In this document: positions 8,997 through 19,778 of the stretch, piece by piece
Layout: every line of letters begins with the position of its first letter
Numbering within the stretch: position 1 is the stretch's first letter
Source: Pelargonium cotyledonis
Taxonomy: Eukaryota; Streptophyta; Magnoliopsida; Geraniales; Geraniaceae
Assembly: GCA_036897625.1 (NCBI GenBank)
Contig: JAYMTA010000603.1
Location: forward strand, 1-26,204
Length of the DNA: 26,204 nt
Direction: 5' to 3'
Translations under genes and position numbers: made by a program
The notes under the pieces: generated by a model
The model's input: the letters and a program-made list of their open reading frames with translations, nothing else
The model's database searches: none
Told to the model about the DNA's origin: nothing

Positions 8997-11900
8997 CTAC
9001 TCGTCGTTTTGACTTTCATCCTTGACAAGCCTGATCATGTCGTCAATTCGGAGGATTGTAATAGCGGCTTCAGTTGCAAACTATAGTGTCAAATCCGGTA
9101 AAAGAAGAAAAGAAAAAACGGTTTGGTGATTAGTATATCGCAGTGATTATAGGAAACTAATCACTAGGGTTTATGCTCTTAAGTGTCTATACCTGTATCA
9201 TCTTCACTTTGCTCATGGCTGGCTCGATTACTCCGGCTTCTACGTTGTTCCGGACGATTCCTTTTACGAGATCTAGTCCCATGCTGCAAAGCAAAAGCAC
9301 AATTTAAGCGCTACAACAACTAACGCCTCTTAAAAAAAAATTAGCGGAGCTATCTGCAAATGTAGCCAAGTATATGTAGGCAGAAATATACAATACCTAG
9401 ATAAATGTTGCTTGTCTGCCTTAGTTTGTGCCGTGTGATGATAAGCACGGAGCTTTGCAACCAACTCAGTTGCATCCTTCGCCGCATTTACAGCAAGAAC
9501 CTGCAATAGATATTCAAATTTATAAGCAACAATACTAGCAGGTCAGATGAGGAAAACAAAGAACTCAAGCAACAAGAATAATATAACCTAACCTTCGGTA
9601 TGATTAGTAGGGATTCGGCAAATTCTGCAATAGCCAACTGTTCTCGGGATCCCAAAGTTGTAGCAAGATACTCCAAGTACACAGAGAGAGCAGCTTCAAC
9701 AGCACCGCCCCCTGCTACTACCTATATTGCGTGCATCGATAAATATAAATACGTGCAATTAGCATCTAAAATAACCAAATCTCTTGTTCATAATTCAAAA
9801 TTTCACATTTGAAATAGAACAAGAATCTGGGCACCTTTTACATGGAATCTAAAACAAGTAGCAATATTTTATTGGTAGAATTTTTTTCTTTCCAACCAGA
9901 TGGAACGTAAGAGGTGATAAAAAAGTTCAGTCGAATACAATATATGAGTAACAAGTGTGCATCGAACGTGCACACCACAAAACCGTGAAAGTGACTGACA
10001 TTCCAGACAACACATTTTTATCCCATGACCACTAGATTGTTATTTCTTTTCTTTTCAAAAACTAACACGCGTTCAAAACCTGAATCAGATTTGCAGATCA
10101 TGTAATATAAAAGTCCAATGCCAAAGTAAATCGGAATCTCAAAGCTTTAAGCTCTACAAGTTCTGTAACATACCGCATTGGATTCAAGGGTCCTCTTCAC
10201 AATGCACAAAGAATCGTGAAGAGCTCTCTCCATCTCGTTAAGCATATAGTCGTTTGCACCCCTAAGAATTAAAGAAACCTGAAAAGGTACAAATCAAGAG
10301 AATTTAGACTAAGAAACCTAGCAAGGGTAACACCTTTTTATTCTAATATAATCTTGAAAGGGTACATGCAGTGCAAAAATAAGAGTAGCCTGAACCATAA
10401 CATATATATATAACGTAAATCTTGTACATTCGATTGATTTTAAGTTCCTTTTCCATTTTTCAGATGGGTCATGAGTCATCAGTCATCAACCAATAATCAT
10501 CTGGCGGTGGCAGATATTGTCACATAAATCCTTAAGTATCAAAATTACAAGCAATCAAAGAATTTGGGAAAGATAAAACACTCACCGCACTCGAAGTTTT
10601 GGTACCTTTGATCAAGATTACATCATCATCAGCAATACGTTCTTCTACAACCTCTTCGGCATAACCAAGAAGTGATGGATCAAAAGTTTCATCTCCTTCC
10701 ATATCAGCAAATGTTGAGACCTGCAGGCCGCAAACTTTTAGGCACATAATTTTAAGATAATCTAGCTTATTACGAAAGTTAAAAGTTGATGATGTTATTT
10801 ACAACTGAACGGGTACTGCAAAATGAATGAAGTGTAGTCCACATATAGTAAAATTTCAGAATGCCTCTAGATGCCTGCGTTCATTACAAATGCAAAAGTA
10901 TGCCTTTGACATAAATTAAACATATCCTTCTAACTAAGAAGCTTGAAACAATTAGAAGTGATTTGAAACTTCATATGGTTAATGAGAAAATTAACCCATG
11001 TCTTCAATTATCATCTTAACAGGCAAGAGCTAACCAAAGGTTTATGGGGGTAGTAGGGGATTCGTAGTAGGTGAGAGAAATGCCTTTTTCAAAGAAATCG
11101 ACGAGGAAGAGAGTGAAGAAAGTCACTACTCGCATATTGAGTAACAAAAAGGGGTTATGCCCAACACTATGCTCAATCCTTACTTCAACAGAAGCACACT
11201 GATCTGCTTAAAATGATTAAGCCAATACGGAAAAATAAGACATATCTAGCCAATACTTAGAAGATAGATCTTTAAGGAGGCCTATAAAAATGACAAAAGG
11301 TCGGAGAGTTCTAGAACTAATTAAGATAAGGGAAACATGGGCAATCTGATATTTCTGTATTGCCAAAGGAGCTCAATTTGCAGGCCATGCCCTATATCTT
11401 TGTGGTCATATGACTACTAGCATTTCCAACATTGATGCTACAAGTCTTCAACTATGTAGCTTTCCAAGTTCAGACTGACATAATCCCAATTGTGATAGCT
11501 AAAACTCAAAGCTTTAAAGAGTAAAATGAATACCACAACTTTATTATGACGTAGACATAGGTAAACCAATAGCTAAAAAACTAACATAATATTGAGCATC
11601 TAAGCAAGTTCTAATTCAAAGATAAAAGTATTGATAGATAACCAATTCAAGAGTAGACCGAGAGAAATACCATTGTTCCACCTGTTGCCTTGGCAACATG
11701 GCGCATGTCTTCCTTCCCGACACGCCTCACAGCAATTGCCCCAGCTTCAACAAAGTACTGAACGAACAGTTACAGTAATTTGTTATTAGTACCAGAGGGG
11801 CGTCACTTAAATCTTTTAATGCAGCAATAAATAATAAATAAGAGCTATAATGAAGCTGACGATCAGAGGAATTATGAGACATAGCATATATCCTCAATAT

Positions 11901-14900
11901 TAGCAGACCCCTAAAAGAAACTCTATTCTGCATAATGATGTCTGGCATCTCTGAGCACACAACATAAAACATTTTGTCTTACATCAATACCATAACACAA
12001 GGCTGTACACAACCTGACTTGCCTTAAGGGGTAATACTAGTTAAAAAGAATCTTAAAGAACCAAATTAACTTGCCTTGAGTGCCATATCATCAATCCCTT
12101 TTGTGGTAAGAATAACATTGGCCCCAGCTTTAAGAAGTTTTTCAATGCGCTCCTTAGTCATGTCAGCTTCTCTGCAAAAGATCAGAAAGTTACACCATTT
12201 AGCCAAAGTCATAACATTAAGCATCTCATGGATGTAAAGGAAAATTCATAAGATATTAAGATCATAGAATTATATAATAACCGAGCAAAAAAATGCTGCA
12301 GACATACTCTCAGTTTCCAAATAAATCATTAACACACACTAGCAAATAAAAGCAATGACATGGCCCAAGATAATAAAAAAAGATGCCAAAGATAATTAAT
12401 CGATTACCTCTGGCGAATTTTCTCTAGCTCCCTGGGATCACTGACCAAAACCTGGACACCCATCTGCATCTTTGTTTTTTGAAGATTAAAATTGAGGCAA
12501 GCTATCTTTGCTGGTGAAACTCGAGTAGGCATTCCTTGAGCTGCGCGACCAGTATTTAGCGCATAGCCCTTTAACAAGTAGCTGTCTCTAGCACTCTTCC
12601 CATGAGCTTTAAGAATGTTGATGCCCTATAACATTGATTATACATAAAGAACGGGACATCATCAGTATCAGGGGCAAATAAAAATGGGTGATAACAGAAA
12701 TAAAATGTGAAAAAAAACAAATCTCTTATGAGAGGTACCAAAAACTATAATTTGCACTGAGATAGTTATAATAATAAGAATAACAAACAACATTCTTAGT
12801 TTCAAAAAAAAAATATTCTTAACTAATAATTGAATCCTGACAAGAACTTGCCTTGATAGGATATCTAATCTCCCCCCGTGGATTTGTAGTCTTCACAGAC
12901 TGAACTGCATCAACAACCTAAAAAATGAATCAAACGATTGATCACATCGAACATTTAAAACATTAACAACAATAAGCTTGGCAAAGCAACGAGTAGTGCA
13001 ACCAAAACCACAGGTTAGTTTTAGAATGGGCTCAACATCCAGAAAATTTTACATAGTTCCTTGCTTTTAAGCAATTGGAACCTAAGATCAATGGTGTGCA
13101 GAAACATGATTCTAGCAAGTTGCAATAATTGTTGAGAAAGAAGCTTAAACTGCTAATGAGGTAACAGAAGACACCATACAATTACAACACCAAATTGTTG
13201 AAGAGTTAAAATAGCACAATTAACCTATAAATTAGCTTACCAGGTTTGCAAAGAAATCACTGTCGCTAGCTATCAACTTTGAGGACATACTTGTCTTGGC
13301 ACAGTTTACGAGTGAATTCTTTCCAATCTTTTCAACCTGGAGAATAAATACACGGAAAAATAATCACAAATGAGATTAATATGAACTTAACTAGCCACCA
13401 TTACCAAAAACACAGGCACCATATTGTATTTTGCATCTATATGCACAAGAAAACACCATGAACGGCTTCAATTATTTATACATATCTATATAAATGAACC
13501 ACGCCACATAAAGGCAAAGAACTTCAGAAGTGGAAGGAGTCAGCAATTGCTTTTCAATAAAATACAACTTCACATCAGTACCTTCATGGCAAGTTTTTCC
13601 TCAATATACTTGCATCCTTCCTTCATTGCAAGCTGTCCAAAAAGGAAACATATATATGTCAAATGTCAATAGCTACACAACAAGAAATCTGGGAGAATTG
13701 ACTTGTGATAACCCAATGTCTATCCTAAAGATGCTGAAAGAGCAGATACCAAAGTATTTAAAGTCTGGCTGCAAAAGTAAATTTTACTTTACCAAGCATG
13801 AATCAAACTTAACCTAGTACTTAGTAGAGTACTCACTCTGTATCCACTGATTATAGATGTTGGGTGAATCTTATTCCTCACAAGATCATTGGCTCTCTGC
13901 AAAATATGAGAAAAAGGCAAAGATTACAACATTTTCATTCTTCATTCTTTCTTAATACATGTACTCAAATTTACAAAGTTAGAATGAGAAGAAAACATTA
14001 GAAAGAATAAGGAAATGAAATAGAGATCAGCAAAACTGAAGCAGACTCTATGGACAGGTTACCTTGAGCAACTCTGCAGCTACAATGACCACTGAGGTTG
14101 TCCCATCCCCTACTTCTCGGTCTTGGAGTTCAGCCAGCTCCACAAGCACCTATTGTTCACAAGTAGTAGATGTGAGGACAGACTACCACTTCATAGAAAG
14201 AAAATGATGCTGTTAACCATAAGTTGCAAGAAAGCAACCAACACTCTACCTTTGCAGCTGGATGCTCAACCTCTAGCATCTTGAGTATGGTGGCCCCATC
14301 ATTGGTGATTGTTACATCACCAATATCATCAACTAACATCTGAAAAATATAACCATCAACAGATTGCAGTTAATACCAACTTCTTAGAAGCAGAAACATG
14401 TAATAAAATGCCCACTAAAAATACATAAAGACAGTTATTCAGTTGTTTTGTTATATAATCTACAATCGAAAAAACAGAGAAAATACCAACAGGTGCCATT
14501 CAAGAACAAAAATAAATGCATCTGGACCAGAGGGCATAATGATTGCACATATGAAGTTGACTACTACTTATTTAACTCATAAATTACCATTCACTGTATA
14601 GCTAGGAATCGGAAAAAAAAAAAAAAAAAAACAGAGAAAATATTAACAGGTTCCATTCAAGAACAACAAAACAATGCATCTGACCAGAAGGCATCAAGAT
14701 AGCACAGATGAAGTTGACTGTTATTTAATTAATTAATAAGTTACCATTCAATGTATAGCTAGGAGGTTGAGTAAGCTTTTAGTTTAACTACGAGGGAAGC
14801 CAGAACCAGATAGACCCAAAAAAACTACATGGACTGTGGCATGAGTTCCTCTAATCCCGAGCTTTAAGAGTTCAATTCTAATATGGATGCCATTATGTAT

Positions 14901-15400
14901 AATTCTGAACTTATGGAACCAAAACATAGCTCACTCTTGAGCTTGCTCTCATATTAATAATCACCATATCCATAAGGTGTCCATTCATGTGGTGAATGAC
15001 ACAAAACATAAACTTGGCGCATAAGAAAAGAACCTGACTTCAGAAACATCATAATTTTCATACAAAAATACACTCAAATCCAAAAATAATACGAACATAC
15101 TACAAATAATTCAAGATCCCTGAACTAAACACAGCTTTGTTGATACCTTGTCGAGACCGACCGGCCCGAGGGAGGTCTTCACGATGTTAGAGACCGATTG
15201 ACATGCCACAACTGTCCAAAATAAGCAAATTGTTCAACACAAACACATAATTATACGATCCAAACACTAAAATTCCACTGTTTTTGTTCTTTTTTAAGCT
15301 CGTAAACCAGAATGAGCAAGAACAAGAGCAAATCAACAGTACCGTTTTGTGTGCGAACGTCCTGGCCGGTCTGGCGGTCGCCGAGAATATCGACAGACAT
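8997..15400 (-). CDS. CCT1: CCT1/TCP-1 alpha subunit of cytosolic chaperonin, 17 exons, 540 aa
   Basis: Exons: 15400-15343, 15211-15147, 14339-14250, 14149-14063, 13896-13837, 13632-13582, 13336-13241, 12917-12852, 12625-12408, 12171-12075, 11757-11671, 10720-10586, 10278-10174, 9721-9593, 9500-9397, 9283-9193, 9080-8997. All phases agree and the stop is TAG, giving 540 residues (Arabidopsis CCT1 is about 545). Group II chaperonin motifs are intact: LGPVGLDK (34-41), NDGATIL (54-60), GDGTTS (85-90, ATP hydrolysis loop) and VVAGGGAVE (406-414). The N-terminus [19 protein letters not shown] and the block of about 45 residues encoded by 10720-10586 identify the alpha subunit rather than another CCT subunit. 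The product is one of eight subunits of the double-ring TRiC complex, which folds actin, tubulin and other cytosolic proteins using ATP; in plants it has also been linked to cell-to-cell trafficking of KNOTTED1 (known for CCT8). Two introns use GC donors. Confidence 0.97.
11758..12074 (-). other. CCT1: GC-AG intron 10 of CCT1
   Basis: Exon 10 ends CTC AAG and the intron begins GCAAGTTAA. It ends with CAG before TAC TTT GTT. The joined protein reads MALKYFVEAG as in the family. Using the downstream GT would shift the frame by four bases. The eight bases after the exon, GCAAGTTA, start with the same seven as intron 8. Confidence 0.9.
12626..12851 (-). other. CCT1: GC-AG intron 8 of CCT1
   Basis: Exon 8 ends ATC AAG and the intron begins GCAAGTT instead of GT. 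It ends with TAG before GGC ATC AAC. Only this junction keeps the conserved [13 protein letters not shown] reading. The nearby GT would add four bases and break the frame. AAG|GCAAGT is the standard consensus of U2-type GC-AG introns. Confidence 0.9.
14467..14765. repeat. Tandem duplication within CCT1 intron 2
   Basis: About 145 bp is present twice. Both copies contain CAGAGAAAATA, CCATTCAAGAACAA, TGCATCTG.ACCAGA, GAAGTTGACT, TTACCATTCA and GTATAGCTAGGA in the same order. The first is about 14467-14607 and the second about 14622-14765. A run of about 20 A residues joins them. Differences between the copies are scattered substitutions and short indels. Confidence 0.85.
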
Positions 15401-15485
15401 TTTCAGATGCAGAAAACTCTGGAATCCACAGAGTTTCAGTAGAGAAGATCGCTAGCGAGCAGAGAGATCTGGAGATCGGTACAAG

Positions 15486-15685
15486 GTAAAAACCCTAGAA
15501 AAGTGACCGAGAAAATGGAAAAACCCTAGCTGCAAGCTTTCTCAGTGAAGTGTAGCAGTGGAAGAGGAACTAGAAGAAGCCACAAAGCAACGAGTTCGAA
15601 ACGAGTTGGCGGGTGTTGCTGACCCGGCCCAACTCGGCCCAATCACGAAGCTTCGATACTTGAAAATTTGGGCCTTGGGCCTTAC
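15486..15685 (-). promoter_or_regulatory. CCT1: CCT1 promoter/5' UTR with site II and telo-box motifs
   Basis: Upstream of the CCT1 ATG there are four site II elements (GGCCCA/TGGGCC), at 15626-15631, 15636-15641, 15669-15674 and 15676-15681. Closer to the gene are two telo-box-like AAACCCTAG motifs at 15490-15498 and 15521-15529. Site II plus telo box is the known signature of plant housekeeping and growth-linked genes and is bound by TCP factors. The position, 90-280 bp from the start codon, fits a promoter and leader. The transcription start is not visible. Confidence 0.65.
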
Positions 15686-16417
15686 TTGAGTGGTCACTTT
15701 GTTGGGATATTTGTGGCAAAATTTATATTAAATTGATTACCATTCAGTGAATTCGATATATCATTCAATTGCTCGAGTTTTGGATGATCGTGATGATCCC
15801 CTAGGTGTGCTTGTTTTTGGGTGATTTGAATTAACGAGAAGGGTGTTTCAAAACGTTTAGTACCGTTGACTCTTTTCATGTGGGTTAAAAATAAAAAAAC
15901 ACATATGAATTATAATCGACATTATTAGGGAATTTCATTATAATATTTCCGGTCACAACTAATCGTCCAATTAATTCATTTCTAATTATTTTGATGTCAC
16001 ATACGTAAAACTACCGAAAATTTGATGGTATTCTCCATTGCCATTTTGGTCTAAATATGTACCAAAATGATCGAATATTAATAATTTGAGACCAAAATTA
16101 GGTAACAATAAATCCACCATTTTTACTTGTTTATATTATGTTAAACTTCTGCTATCACATCTCGATATTTTTAAATCATTTTATAAAATCAAAATGACGA
16201 TCATAATCAATTTAAATCATCAAATAAAATAGTAATTGAAATATTTAAACCGTGACAAAACCTTTAAGCAAAAATTTCGAAACATACTTACTAGCATTAC
16301 CAAATTAACGATCACAAGTACTTAACAACATATCTAAACAAGCGTTCTAAAAACTACATAAAAGCATTATCAAATCAACTATCACGATCGATCCAAATCA
16401 TCGAAACCCCCGACACA
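15686..16417. other. AT-rich spacer between the TIP5;1 stop and the CCT1 promoter
   Basis: No gene is seen. It must hold the TIP5;1 3' UTR next to 16417. An inverted repeat, TTTTGGTCTAAAT (16044-16056) with ATTTGAGACCAAAA (16084-16097), could form a hairpin. Confidence 0.5.
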
Positions 16418-18314
16418 TCAAAATCCAACCGCACAATCCTCGGGTACCGCCACGACATTGTCATAGAGAAGACCAGCAAAAGCAGCACCGAGCAAAGGTC
16501 CGACCCAATAGACCGCTTGGTTCTTGAAAGATCCACCAACCACAGCTGACCCGAAAGCACAAGCCGGGTTCATGGACCCGCCAGAGAATGGTCCGGCTGC
16601 CAGCACGTTGGCTCCAGCCATGAGCCCAACGGCTACAGCCCCCAGACCTCCGGCGACTGAGCCGCCGCTGCGTCGAGAGTCGGTGGCGGCGTAGATGGTG
16701 TAGACAAGGCCAAAGGTCAGTGTACCTTCTAGCATTGAAGCCCCAAAACCGGTCATTTCTGGTGCAATAGCGTACGTGGGTACGTGCTGCATGCATGCAT
16801 CCACAAAATATAGTTACGTAAGAAAAAATTAATTTTACGATAAATATTAAACGTTACAAGACGCGTATTTTCAAAATTTTGGTCAGGATGAGCTGCATGC
16901 GTGCATGTAAAAATTGTCACATAAAATAACATAAGAGATAATCATTAAAGTGAAAGATCGAGCGGAACATGACATTACAAAATTTAGGCCTTTGTTATGT
17001 AAGATCATACGACATAAAATTATTTACGATAACATATTGAATAATGCAACAAAGAGTTTTACTGGACCAAATTATAGATAAATTTGTTTAGATACATGAT
17101 CAACCAAATAATCAGGGAACAACATTAATAATCACAATAAAAAGAAATCGACTAATTCCTAGGTCGGATAAACCCCTACTTTTATACATAAAACACAACG
17201 AATCTGCTAGATCCATCATCTGAAGTCGAGTTCAAACTACACATATGCAACCCAAGTATGAAAAATCAACCTAAAATTTGAATTATCAACTCTAAACGAA
17301 AAAAGTGAGTCAAACGAGAATTACGGGCCAGGCCCAACTGCTATCAATCTTATATAACCGGACCGGTTTAATCTAACCCGTATGGCAATGACCGAATTAC
17401 CCTTTAGGATTGTAAAAATTACACTAAATCTTACTACAACAAGCAATAACAACATTACCTGACCAGCAGTGAAGACTCTGAGGAAAATGCAAGCCATGAT
17501 AGAGGCCAACATCTGAGAAACCCAATAGAACAGGGCGGTCGGAACCCGAATGTGGCCGCCCACCGCCATCCCGAAGGTGACGGCAGGGTTGACGTGGCCG
17601 CCAGAAATGTTGCCGGAGATGTAAATGGCCGATGATAGAGCAAATGCATTTGCTATAGAAACCACCACTAGGCTTGCTGGGTCTCCTGCAGCATCTGGCA
17701 TCAACTTCTCTACAATTTTGAAAAAATCAACAAGGAAATAATTATTAGAAGTAAAATTTAAGATGGTAAATAAAAGTTATTACAACTCAAAATGAAATAT
17801 TTGTGTGTAAATTTAATTTTTTGACATGGTATCCACTAAAAAATTTACATATCAGGAACATGTAAAATCAATATATATCAAATACGTGTAAAAATACGTG
17901 TAAAAAATATAATTTTATAACGGCCTACGTCTTTATACTTAAATATTATTAGATAAATTATATTTTGTAAGTTTCTTAATGAATATATTTATGTTGAATT
18001 CATTAAGAAATTTGCAACCAGGCCCTAAACTTTCATACAAATTACACACAAACCACATGAAACCCCAAACTTATCACTTACACCCCTCACCACCCTCTCA
18101 ATATGCAATTTATTAGCAACAATTTGTATTTTTCTTTCACTAATTCTACTTTTTTTTTTTTTTTTTCAGTTTATGAGAGCTTACTTGAAGACATGGAAGA
18201 TCCAACAACTGCCAATACCAAGAAGAACGTGGCGATGAACTCAGCGAGATACGATCTAAAAGCGTCGCGAGTGAGAGATTGTTGAAAGTTGGAAACGAAC
18301 GAGAACGGAGCCAT
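16418..18314 (-). CDS. TIP5;1: Tonoplast intrinsic protein TIP5;1 aquaporin, 3 exons, 249 aa
   Basis: Exons: 18314-18185, 17709-17459, 16786-16418 (TGA stop). The chain gives 249 residues (Arabidopsis TIP5;1 is 256). It has six hydrophobic segments and both NPA loops, SGGHVNPAVTF (NPA 84-86) and FSGGSMNPACAF (NPA 200-202). The run MTGFGASMLEG and the end YDNVVAVPED are TIP5;1-like. At the aromatic/Arg filter, loop E has Gly197 and Cys203, where most aquaporins have Arg after NPA, and helix 2 probably has Asn64 instead of His. This is the unusual TIP5 filter type. The subfamily is known in pollen of Arabidopsis, where it passes water and urea and has been placed in vacuole or mitochondria. Here the cell type cannot be told. 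Exon 2 begins AG AAG TTG ATG, completing the split Lys codon of exon 1. Confidence 0.95.
17972..18010. repeat. Perfect 13-bp inverted repeat in TIP5;1 intron 1
   Basis: TTTCTTAATGAAT (17972-17984) and its exact complement ATTCATTAAGAAA (17998-18010) are separated by 13 bases, and pairing continues imperfectly beyond. It lies in the intron 17710-18184, which also has a run of about 17 T residues near 18150. Confidence 0.75.
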
Positions 18315-19778
18315 TTGAATGGAAAATAGTAACGAACGATTTTGAAATATGCAAATACTTGTTTCAGAAGATCTTTGAATTGTGATGCAATTTTTTGTTA
18401 AATTCTCATACGTTTAGTTTTGAAAATTTGGTTGGTCTTTTTAGTGTTGATATATGCAGTTATGGAATGTGGGAGTTGCAAGGTTTGTGGATTGGAACTT
18501 GGGGGTGAAAAATTAACCGTTGATGGCTTACGTGGCAGCCGTGAAATTTATGGACATAACAAAATTGTCAAAAAAAAAAAATGGAATTGTTTATTTATAA
18601 AAATAATAAAATGATTACAATGAATTGAGGTAGTGTATTTTTATTTGTTCCAAGTTTGATGGGAGATTTACGGATTTTGGATCAAGTTTTACATTTTACT
18701 TGTTACAATATGCGAGTTTGCGTGAATTTAATCGATTCAAAAAATAATTGAGTCTATTTAATGTGAATTCTAGAAATACAAGATGGACTCGGTACAAATG
18801 TTTACTACAAGAAGTTAGATATAGAAATTTGGTCGGTTTTTGTTCGGAATGGGACTAAACTCGAATGATTCACAAATTTCTGATCGAGTTTCAAATTTTC
18901 CATGTAAAAGCCTACGGGCTCAAGCAGATTTATACCAAATTTAATTGAGTATTGTCTGTGAATCCAAATAATTGCGGGTGTGAGTCTACGGGTTTTGAAT
19001 ATTACAAGCACGTTGTGTGAGTTCATATGAGATCTGTCGAATCGACTTCACAATTACTTGGAGCTGTTGTATGAAGTTGGTGATAGTAGTTGGCGATTTG
19101 AACCCGAAACCCTCCCATGCCTGAAATCCGCCCCATACTTTTCCAGGTTCGGATCAAATAAAACTACCGGACTAATTTTGGGGTCAACCATCCAGCATAT
19201 TTTATCTGGAGGCTGAAACACCCACAACCCGACCCAAACCACAGATATTTCAAGTCAAACTCGGTTTCATATTTTCAACACAAATCAGTAAAATCCCGAC
19301 ACAAAATCCAACTTGCCAACTCTAGTTGGTGTTTTAGTGATTTGTGCTCTATATGGGCAATGGGGGTCTAAAAGGGCCGGTCCAAAAATACATATTTTTG
19401 TCGGTCTACTTATGTCGGGTTCTAATGTGTCTAAAAAGGCTAGAACAAATACTAGGTTGCAAAATATGAATGAGTTCTTTTGACCCGGCTTGTGTATGGC
19501 CGGTGGCCGAAATTATACGTGCTCATCAATCTAATATGCAAACATTTAAAAACATGATCCGTTGATACCATGGCATTAAAATATGAAACAATATCCCACA
19601 GTTGATGAAATTGGAGGGTCAAATAAGTTCAAATACTCCGACAACTTCAACTCAGGGACCGAGAATATACTATTATCCGAATAATTATACTAGTACAACA
19701 AACCCTCACAAACAAAATCCCTGTCGAGCTTACCTTTTAAGTTACCTTGTATAATTGTATGTGCCATGGCATAAATTC
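18315..19778. other. Intergenic region between the CNR6 stop and the TIP5;1 start
   Basis: No gene is supported. The part next to 18315 must contain the TIP5;1 promoter. From about 18660 to 19330 the sequence is rich in GGTCGG, CCCGAAACCC and CCCGACCCAAA-type units, and looks like decayed dispersed repeat of the kind also found at 8460-8640. The part up to 19778 should include the CNR6 3' UTR. Confidence 0.5.

Noticed and set aside
16375-16796. Other frames overlapping TIP5;1 exon 3
   Set aside because: They are alternative-frame shadows of the aquaporin exon, whose frame carries the NPA motif.
18420-18614. Plus-strand frame with a hydrophobic start and several Cys, like a small secreted peptide
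   Set aside because: It begins with TTG rather than ATG, lies in repeat-rich spacer, and has no splice or family support.
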